IMG/VR virus record: IMGVR_UViG_3300021131_000056
Coordinates: 1 to 21,923 of that record
DNA length: 21,923 nucleotides
From: a virus
Direction: 5' to 3' (one strand)
Shown here: positions 1 to 4,945 of the stretch, one piece after another
Position numbering within the stretch: the stretch's first letter is position 1
How the letters are laid out: each line of letters opens with the position of its first letter
Program-made: the position numbers and the translations under genes
The notes under the pieces: model-generated
Databases searched by the model: none
Seen by the model: only the letters and a program-made list of their open reading frames with translations
What the model was told of the DNA's origin: nothing

Positions 1-1
1 G

Positions 2-1363
2 GAAGCTCTCATTGTGAAGAAGCACGAAGCCTCTGAAGTGATCCATCCGCCATGGTCGCTGGGCTTCGTCTATGTGGCAGCCACCGACACCTTCCTACGC
101 CACCGCACCCGCCAAGAGTACAAACGCATTGCGCTCGACAGCGTTTTCTCGCGCAAACTGCTGCCCACCGCAGAGGAGTTGCAAGCGATGGACAAAGATG
201 TAAACGAGCACACGCTGGGCACGCCCAAGTTTCTGCCGTCGCTTTACCTGCTCAACCACCTCAAGTGCCAGACTGTTGACGACGTGACCTACAACCCGGC
301 AGCACCGGAGGACATCATCGTGCGCGAGGACGGCAAGCTCTACGTCAACATCTACCGTCGCAGTTATCGCGAAGCCGACCCCGCGCTCGCCAGCTACGTC
401 GAAGACCTGATGTGCGAGCAGCTTTCCAACCTCATCGCCGAGCCGCACTACCGCACGCACCTACTTGACTGGATGGCTTACAACGTGCAGTACCCCGGCA
501 GCAAGCTCCGCCATGCACTATTGCTCCAAGGTGGTGAAGGCTGCGGCAAGACTCTCATCTTTTACAGCCTCCGCGCTGCCCTCGGCAACGACAACACAAA
601 GATCGTCAACAGCGACACCATCAAAAAGGGGTGGAACGAGTGGGCCTTCGGCAGTCAAGTGGTGTGCATCGAGGAGTTGCGTGTCGCCGGGGTCAACCGT
701 CACGAGGTGATGAACACTCTAAAGGAGCCGATCACCAACGACTTCGTGCCGGTGAATGAGCGGGCCAAGAACACTCGCAACGTGCAGAACCGCACTAACT
801 ACCTCGCGTTCACCAACCATCACGACGCCATTGTGGTAGGGGAAGACAGCCGCCGCTGGTGGGTGGTGAAGTCCGCGCTCCAGCACAAAGAGCAAATCCG
901 CGCTATCGTGGACAAAGACCCTGAGTACTTCGCTCGGTTCGCTGAGTCACACGCCACCCACGCGGGGGGTTATAGGCATTTTTTCGAGAACCACACCATC
1001 TCGTCGAACTTCAAACCGTCCGGCCCGGCCCCCGCCACCACCTATTTGCAGGAGATGGTGTCCGACACCAGCGACGAAGTGACCGCCGCTATCACCGAAG
1101 CCTGGGAAGAGGGCAACAGCCCGCTCATCGGCAATGACGTGGTGGCCTTCACCACTCTGCGCAGTGCCCTTGACATCAACGGCCTGAAGGGACTCACCCA
1201 AGCCCGCCTGGCACACGCACTGCGCAACGCTGGGTTCCAGACATTCGGCAAGCACATGATCGGCACCGTGCGTCAGTCCGTGTGGGCACGCCCTGATCGC
1301 CTCAACGGCGAAAATCCTGTCGAATTGTTGTTGCAGAGGTCTAAAAATTCATCCATGCTTTGA
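2..1363 (+). CDS. SF3/P4-type primase-helicase (DUF5906-like), 5' end cut by window
   Basis: This is an ATP-driven helicase of phage replication, of the kind fused to or working with a primase. The frame is open to the window edge, so the true start is probably upstream; the first in-frame start is GTG at 14, giving 449 residues. Counting from that GTG, the Walker A motif GGEGCGKT lies at residues 173-180 and the Walker B-like VVCIEELR at about 216-223. These are followed by a sensor-type stretch with FTNHHDAIVVGEDSRRWWVV (about 266-287), typical of the DUF5906/D5-like SF3 helicases of phages and plasmids. An N-terminal primase domain is not seen and may lie outside the window. Two small genes follow closely. 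The family call rests on motifs and is fairly secure; the exact subfamily is less so. Confidence 0.85.
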   Translation, partial: EALIVKKHEASEVIHPPWSLGFVYVAATDTFLRHRTRQEYKRIALDSVFSRKLLPTAEELQAMDKDVNEHTLGTPKFLPSLYLLNHLKCQTVDDVTYNPAAPEDIIVREDGKLYVNIYRRSYREADPALASYVEDLMCEQLSNLIAEPHYRTHLLDWMAYNVQYPGSKLRHALLLQGGEGCGKTLIFYSLRAALGNDNTKIVNSDTIKKGWNEWAFGSQVVCIEELRVAGVNRHEVMNTLKEPITNDFVPVNERAKNTRNVQNRTNYLAFTNHHDAIVVGEDSRRWWVVKSALQHKEQIRAIVDKDPEYFARFAESHATHAGGYRHFFENHTISSNFKPSGPAPATTYLQEMVSDTSDEVTAAITEAWEEGNSPLIGNDVVAFTTLRSALDINGLKGLTQARLAHALRNAGFQTFGKHMIGTVRQSVWARPDRLNGENPVELLLQRSKNSSML

Positions 1364-1365
1364 AC

Positions 1366-1587
1366 ATGCCTCCCAACCCCGCACTCGTCCCTATCAAAGC
1401 CTTCGTCCGTCAGCACGGCGGAGCGTGGCCCGCTTGGGCTTTCAAACCTACGCGCCCGGCTCGCCGTACCACGCCTAACCGCGTGTTCGTGATCACCCCT
1501 GAACAACTTGCACCAGGACGCCGGTTTGTCGTGGTGGCGCAGGACTGGAATGCAGCGTTTGACCGTCTGGGGGTGCTGCTGTCGTGA
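1366..1587 (+). CDS. Small hypothetical phage protein (73 aa)
   Basis: This is an unrecognised small basic protein rich in proline, arginine and alanine. A TTG at 1360 overlaps the helicase stop, but ATG at 1366, three bases past that stop, is the more likely start. The protein has no cysteines and no membrane segment. The C-terminal half (RRFVVVAQDWNAAFDRLGVL) looks like a beta strand followed by a helix. It sits between the helicase and another tiny gene with a GTGA overlap, so it is probably co-transcribed with the replication genes. No function is assigned. Confidence 0.6.
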   Translation: MPPNPALVPIKAFVRQHGGAWPAWAFKPTRPARRTTPNRVFVITPEQLAPGRRFVVVAQDWNAAFDRLGVLLS

Positions 1588-1805
1588 CCGACGCTGACTT
1601 CATCGCCCTGCTCGAAGTACACGACTGGTACTTCGACCGCTCGGATGATGCCCGTGAATATTCACGCGGTCTTGCTTCCCAGAAAAAGCTGCTCTACCTC
1701 TGCCAGCAACAGCCCGAACTGCTTCGGCTCTACAACCACGCAAATAACTGCGTCATCCGAGGCATGCCTTTTGACTTTCCATCCTTCACCAGCCAACGCA
1801 GATGA
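1584..1805 (+). CDS. Small hypothetical phage protein (73 aa)
   Basis: This is an unrecognised protein that starts with GTG at 1584, overlapping the previous stop by four bases (GTGA), which suggests translational coupling. It is rich in aromatic and charged residues (for example VHDWYFDRSDDAREYSRG) and looks like a compact helical domain. It has two cysteines and no obvious metal site or membrane segment. It ends with an ATGA overlap into the next gene. Tight packing in the replication operon supports its being a real gene. Function unknown. Confidence 0.6.
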   Translation: MTDADFIALLEVHDWYFDRSDDAREYSRGLASQKKLLYLCQQQPELLRLYNHANNCVIRGMPFDFPSFTSQRR

Positions 1806-2275
1806 AGGATGAAACGCAACACACCCAAACCACAACACCCATGAAAGACCTCCTCTGGCCTATCTTTGAACCCCTCGTCAACAAAATCGTCGAAGCCATC
1901 GACCGCAACACCGCCGCCAAGGCTGGCGCTTGTGGCAGTCGCACGGAAGCGCAACCCGAGTCGCCCGCACCTGCTGAGAAGGCCGCCAAGCCTGCCAAAG
2001 CCCCCAAGGCTGCCCCGGCACCGGCTCCCGAGCCTGAACCGGCTCCCGAGCCTGAACCCGCTGCCGACCTTCAGGTCATCAGCGAAGACCGTCTAAAGGC
2101 CACCGTGAAGACGCTGACCAATGACGCCAAGCTGAAGCTCAAGGACTACTTCGTGAAGAAGTTCGGGCACAACACCATGGCCGAGATCGCCGAAGAGAAT
2201 CGTGCCGACATCCACGCCAAGTCCATCGCCCTCGGTGCCGTGGACACGGACCCCGACGACTTTGGCCCCTTTTAA
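1802..2275 (+). CDS. Hypothetical protein with Ala/Pro/Glu linker and acidic aromatic C-terminal tail (157 aa)
   Basis: No known family is recognised. Three parts are visible: a short helical N-terminus (MKDLLWPIFEPLVNKIVEAI), a long low-complexity Ala/Pro/Lys/Glu linker (about 53-88) with APEPEP repeats, and a folded C-terminal segment with predicted helices (LTNDAKLKLKDYFVKKFG). The last residues, DPDDFGPF, form an acidic tail ending in phenylalanine. Such tails are known from bacterial SSB (DDDIPF) and from T7 gp2.5, where they recruit replication proteins, so a replisome accessory role is possible but inferred. The start is ATG 1802 (ATGA overlap) or the internal ATG at 1841. An intrinsic terminator follows at 2300-2331, so this gene ends the first operon of the window. 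Confidence 0.65.
   Translation: MKDETQHTQTTTPMKDLLWPIFEPLVNKIVEAIDRNTAAKAGACGSRTEAQPESPAPAEKAAKPAKAPKAAPAPAPEPEPAPEPEPAADLQVISEDRLKATVKTLTNDAKLKLKDYFVKKFGHNTMAEIAEENRADIHAKSIALGAVDTDPDDFGPF
2021..2056 (+). repeat. Two tandem 18-bp copies encoding an APEPEP-type linker
   Basis: The unit CCGGCTCCCGAGCCTGAA occurs at 2021-2038 and again, identical, at 2039-2056, followed by a partial degenerate copy. It lies in frame in the Ala/Pro/Glu linker of the 157-aa protein. The repeat length is a multiple of three, so slippage would only change linker length. Confidence 0.9.
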
Positions 2276-2299
2276 TTTCCTCGCCAACTGAACCGAATC

Positions 2300-2331
2300 A
2301 GCCGTTGCTCCGATGAGGGGCAGCGGCTTTT
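2300..2331 (+). terminator. Rho-independent terminator after the first operon
   Basis: The arms 2300-2311 (AGCCGTTGCTCC) and 2317-2328 (GGGGCAGCGGCT) pair over 12 bp, with two G-U wobbles and a five-base loop (GATGA). The stem runs directly into TTTT at 2328-2331. It lies 25 bp after the stop of the 157-aa gene and 14 bp before the next ATG, as expected for a transcription terminator. The U-tract is short, so some read-through into the next genes is likely. Confidence 0.8.
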
Positions 2332-2344
2332 GGGGTACGCAATT

Positions 2345-2548
2345 ATGAAAACCCAGCCTATCGCTCCAGCTTTTGCCCCCAAAATTCAACGTGAATATCC
2401 CACTTTGTCAGGACTCACCAAACGCGAGTATTTTGCGGCTGCGGCCATGCAGGGCCTTTGTGCCAACGAATCCTGCGCAGGGTTTGACGAAATCGCTCTT
2501 GACGCCGTAAAGCACGCAGACGCACTCATCGCCGCCCTGAACAAATGA
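2345..2548 (+). CDS. Small conserved-type phage protein (67 aa), LTKREYFAAAAMQG motif
   Basis: The ATG at 2345 is preferred over an upstream TTG at 2330 because 2330 lies inside the terminator U-tract. The protein has a short disordered N-terminus, the stretch LTKREYFAAAAMQGLCAN and a C-terminal helix DAVKHADALIAALNK. This layout (TKREYFA-A-A-QGL followed by ADALI-AL) is common among small proteins next to phage replication genes, but no biochemical function is known to me. It overlaps the next start by ATGA (2545-2548), so it is probably coupled to the nuclease gene. The sequence GGGG about ten bases before the ATG may serve as a weak ribosome binding site. Confidence 0.7.
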   Translation: MKTQPIAPAFAPKIQREYPTLSGLTKREYFAAAAMQGLCANESCAGFDEIALDAVKHADALIAALNK

Positions 2549-3744
2549 CCTCCCCCGCTCCCATCCCCGAACACTCCCGCCTTTCCCCGTCCAAAGCCCA
2601 CACCTGGACCGAATGCACGGCGGCACTCGCTTTTGTCAAAGCCAACGAGCATCGCTTGCCACCCGACAAGTCCGGCCCGGCTGCCATGGAGGGCACCAAA
2701 GCCCACACGGTTGCCGAGTATCTATTGCTGGGCAAACCTGCACCAAGCTGGGCCAGCAAGGAGATGCTGCGCCACGGCAAAGCGTACGCCGAGTTCTGCC
2801 ACGAAGTGATGGGGCCAAAGCGTGACGTGATCCGCTGGGGTGCCGAGTATCGGGCACCGCTGTATTACCTGCCCAGTGAGCGCGGCACCGTGGACTTTCA
2901 CGCGTTGACCAAGACCGGCGTGCATCTGGTGGACTACAAATACGGCTACGACCCAGTGGACTCCGAGCGCAACCTGCAAATGGCGATCTACGCCCGCAGC
3001 TTGATCGAAGACATGTTCGATGGCTTCTGGTATGGCCCACTGCCCGACGAGTTCCCCGTGACCGCGACCATCTTTCAGCCGCGATTGGAGAAAGACCACA
3101 CCACCTGGACGACGACCTGGGGCGAACTCAAAAAGTTCACTGACGAAGCGATCACTCCGAAAGCGCAGACAATCCTGCGCGGGGATACCGGCGTGTTCAA
3201 ATGCGGGCCGAAGATTTGCAAGTGGTGCCGAGCAGATGTGATCTGTGAAGCCTACAACAACTCCCTGCTCGATGACTTCAGGGACGTGGTGGAAGCCGTG
3301 CCGGACAAAGACCTGCCCGCCGTCTCCGCCATGCCGGACGAACGCCTCGTCCAGTTGTTCAACCACCGCGACAAGCTCACCGACTTTATCAAGGCACTGG
3401 AGAAATTCGTCAACGGGCGCATGCTTTCCGGCAATAAGCTCCCAGGAGTCAAGCTGGTGCTCAGTCGCGGCGGTCATCGCAAGTGGTCTGACCCAGACGC
3501 AGCGGGCAAACTGCTGCTCAGTCTGAAGCTGCCCTACGACGACGTGTACCCACCATCAGATGTCATCACTCCCGCTGTGGCCGAGAAGCTCACCAAGGAT
3601 ATGAAGGGCGAGAAGATGATTGAGATGCAACGTCTCATTATCAAGCCGCCCGGCCAACCCATCGCGGTGCCCGAGAATGACCCACGCGCACCGTACGAGA
3701 ACGACCTGACCAGCGACTTCGCTGGGGTCGATTTGTCCGAATAA
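2545..3744 (+). CDS. Cas4-like PD-(D/E)XK Fe-S nuclease (DUF2800 family)
   Basis: This is a probable phage recombination/replication exonuclease. The nuclease core is visible: H54 in EGTKAHTVAEYL, D117 in GTVDFHA, D130 and K132 in LVDYKYG, and the RecB-type motif NLQMAIYA (143-150). A cysteine cluster C220, C225, C228 and C234 (CKWCRADVICEAY) resembles the Fe-S cluster of Cas4/AddB-type nucleases; C24 may be another ligand. The length (399 aa) is usual for DUF2800. It sits immediately before a DUF2815 ssDNA-binding protein, a gene pair that recurs upstream of PolA in many phages. The C-terminal tail carries SDFAGVDL (390-397), which is also present in the DUF2815 protein. Its biochemical activity is inferred from motifs. 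Confidence 0.88.
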   Translation: MTSPAPIPEHSRLSPSKAHTWTECTAALAFVKANEHRLPPDKSGPAAMEGTKAHTVAEYLLLGKPAPSWASKEMLRHGKAYAEFCHEVMGPKRDVIRWGAEYRAPLYYLPSERGTVDFHALTKTGVHLVDYKYGYDPVDSERNLQMAIYARSLIEDMFDGFWYGPLPDEFPVTATIFQPRLEKDHTTWTTTWGELKKFTDEAITPKAQTILRGDTGVFKCGPKICKWCRADVICEAYNNSLLDDFRDVVEAVPDKDLPAVSAMPDERLVQLFNHRDKLTDFIKALEKFVNGRMLSGNKLPGVKLVLSRGGHRKWSDPDAAGKLLLSLKLPYDDVYPPSDVITPAVAEKLTKDMKGEKMIEMQRLIIKPPGQPIAVPENDPRAPYENDLTSDFAGVDLSE

Positions 3745-3747
3745 AAT

Positions 3748-3791
3748 TTGACTCCCCGCCAATAGTGTGGAGATTCAACCTACTGCATAAC
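3748..3791 (+). promoter_or_regulatory. Possible weak promoter region upstream of the DUF2815 gene
   Basis: The gap 3745-3831 begins with TTGACT (3748-3753), three bases after the nuclease stop. A good -10 at the normal distance is not present; AGATTC at 3771 or CATAAC at 3786 are poor candidates. The 8-mer AATAGTGT (3761-3768) recurs at 4891-4898 before the polymerase gene, in both cases downstream of TTGACT. This suggests a shared control element rather than a clear sigma-70 promoter. Confidence 0.25.
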
Positions 3792-3831
3792 GCAGCAAAC
3801 TAGAAACCGAGAACCCGCAAAACCGCATAGC

Positions 3832-4551
3832 ATGAGCACCCCAGCACCCGCAAGAGATCCCAACGTCGGCACTTTCAGTGGCCGTTTCAGCTTCCCAGTA
3901 ATCAACGAGAAGCAGCGCCTAGCCGCCGAGCAGAAGCGCATGAAGAACCCCAAACCTGGCGAGGAGGACAAGTCCACCGGTTTCGGCTGGAGCGTCATCA
4001 TCGACAAGCAGACCGGTGCCAAGGACATCGAGAAGGCTTGGGAAATCATCAAGCGTGTCGCCGCTGAAAAAGCCGAGTGGACGGGCAAGATCGTCATGGT
4101 CAAAGGTCGCAAGGAACCACTGGTCAACCAGTCCAACCCCAAAGCCGAGAAGGTGGTGCTCATGGGCATTGCTCTGCACGAGGGCGAAGACAAAGCCGAC
4201 AAAGCTGGCTACGGTGATGATGTGATGTACATCAGTGCCAACCGTTCGGTGTCCAAAGGTCCACCTGCGGTCAAGGACAAAGCCTTTCAAGACATTCGCC
4301 CTGAAGAGTCGCACTACCCCTACGCTGGCTGCTATGTGAAGGTCAGCGTGCGCTTCTGGGCACAGGACAACGACTTCGGCAAGCGCATCAACGCCGAGGC
4401 CCGCGTGGTCATCTTTGACAAACACGGCGAACCGTTTGGCGAAGCACCTGTCGATGCTGAGTCCGACTTTGCCGGTGTTGACCTCGACGCCGACGATGAG
4501 ACTGCCCCAGCCGGGAAGTCCAAGGCTGCCGTGGACATCGACGACATGTAA
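3832..4551 (+). CDS. DUF2815-family ssDNA-binding protein
   Basis: This is a probable phage single-stranded DNA-binding or annealing protein acting at the fork and in recombination with the preceding Cas4-like nuclease. The 239-aa protein has the DUF2815 layout: an N-terminal GTFSGRFSFPVINEKQR, a central lysine-rich part (GWSVIIDKQTGAKDIEKAWEII), VMYISANRS and a conserved YPYAGCYVKVSVRFWAQDN strand segment. The acidic C-terminal tail (from about 205) is probably disordered and contains SDFAGVDL (211-218), identical to the end of the nuclease, before ending VDIDDM. Acidic tails in SSBs usually recruit partners. The start ATG 3832 has no Shine-Dalgarno sequence in front. The family call is by pattern and fairly sure. 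Confidence 0.82.
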   Translation: MSTPAPARDPNVGTFSGRFSFPVINEKQRLAAEQKRMKNPKPGEEDKSTGFGWSVIIDKQTGAKDIEKAWEIIKRVAAEKAEWTGKIVMVKGRKEPLVNQSNPKAEKVVLMGIALHEGEDKADKAGYGDDVMYISANRSVSKGPPAVKDKAFQDIRPEESHYPYAGCYVKVSVRFWAQDNDFGKRINAEARVVIFDKHGEPFGEAPVDAESDFAGVDLDADDETAPAGKSKAAVDIDDM

Positions 4552-4571
4552 CCACTTTGGCCTCTCCCTGC

Positions 4572-4678
4572 CTCCCCGCGCACAATAATAACCCTCGCCG
4601 GTGATTGAGTGACGGAAACGCGGAGGTGGCGGGGAGAAGGTCATCCAAATCACCGGAAGGCGCTGGTGCGAGTCCAGC
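4572..4678 (+). ncRNA. Candidate structured RNA element with pseudoknot, upstream of DNA polymerase
   Basis: In the gene-free gap 4552-4945, CTCCCCGC (4572-4579) is fully complementary to GCGGGGAG (4629-4636), and CCGGTGATT (4598-4606) is fully complementary to AATCACCGG (4648-4656). The segments interleave in the order a-b-a'-b', which is the topology of an H-type pseudoknot or of two alternative stems. A five-bp hairpin GCTGG/CCAGC with a seven-base loop follows at 4662-4678. A two-tetrad G-rich motif (GGAGGTGGCGGGG, 4622-4634) lies inside. It resembles no RNA class I can name. It could be an RNA element controlling the polymerase, a small RNA, or part of a replication origin. Pairing is seen directly; function is inference. 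Confidence 0.35.
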
Positions 4679-4684
4679 CGAGTT

Positions 4685-4869
4685 TGTGCATTCTTGTAGT
4701 GTAAAGGAGCATCCTGAATCGTCCGGCCTGAGGAGTAAAAATGCACACTTCTTTCAAACGCAGGTCTTTCCAGAGATAAAGGCGTTTCATGCGCCAAACG
4801 AATGGTTCATAACCGTGGCCTGCTCCATTTTCTAAACACCTTCGGGAAATCCAGGGATCGCTGTCCTGG
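4685..4869. other. Hairpin-rich non-coding stretch before the polymerase gene
   Basis: No convincing gene is seen here. Inverted repeats are TGTGCATT (4685-4692) with AATGCACA (4740-4747); AAACGC (4756-4761) with GCGTTT (4782-4787), enclosing CTTT/AAAG (4766-4769, 4778-4781); and a hairpin CCAGGG/TCCTGG (4851-4856, 4864-4869; one G-U) with a seven-base loop. Base composition is visibly richer in A+T than the flanking genes. Together with the pseudoknot just upstream, this makes the gap a candidate regulatory RNA or replication origin. Confidence 0.4.
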
Positions 4870-4892
4870 TTGGTCAATACGAGGTTGACTAA
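4870..4892. promoter_or_regulatory. Operator-like inverted repeat in front of DNA polymerase
   Basis: TTGGTCAA (4870-4877) and TTGACTAA (4885-4892) form an inverted repeat with seven of eight positions matching and a seven-base spacer, the size of a dimeric repressor site. TAAAAT at 4898-4903 is a fair -10 element but has no good -35 at 16-18 bp. The polymerase ATG follows at 4946. A regulator site is plausible; no candidate repressor is visible in the window. Confidence 0.35.
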
Positions 4893-4945
4893 TAGTGTAA
4901 AATCAAAAGTCAGAATAAGCACACCCGACCATTTTCTGCAACGCC

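Noticed and set aside
4616-4685. tRNA-like gene around the GCTGG/CCAGC hairpin
   Set aside because: The hairpin has a 5-bp stem and 7-base loop like a T-arm, but the loop lacks the TTC signature, the acceptor pairing has a mismatch, and no anticodon arm forms. The interlocked stems explain the region better.
4685-4747. Second tRNA-like fold with GTGCATT/AATGCAC as acceptor
   Set aside because: It is only about 61 bases long, with no T-loop and no convincing anticodon stem; it is kept only as an inverted repeat.
4605-4922. Short open frames in the pre-polymerase gap (4605-4835 on + and 4650-4922 on -)
   Set aside because: They have poor start codons or a poor context, no recognisable domain, and they overlap the paired segments. 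The translations look random.
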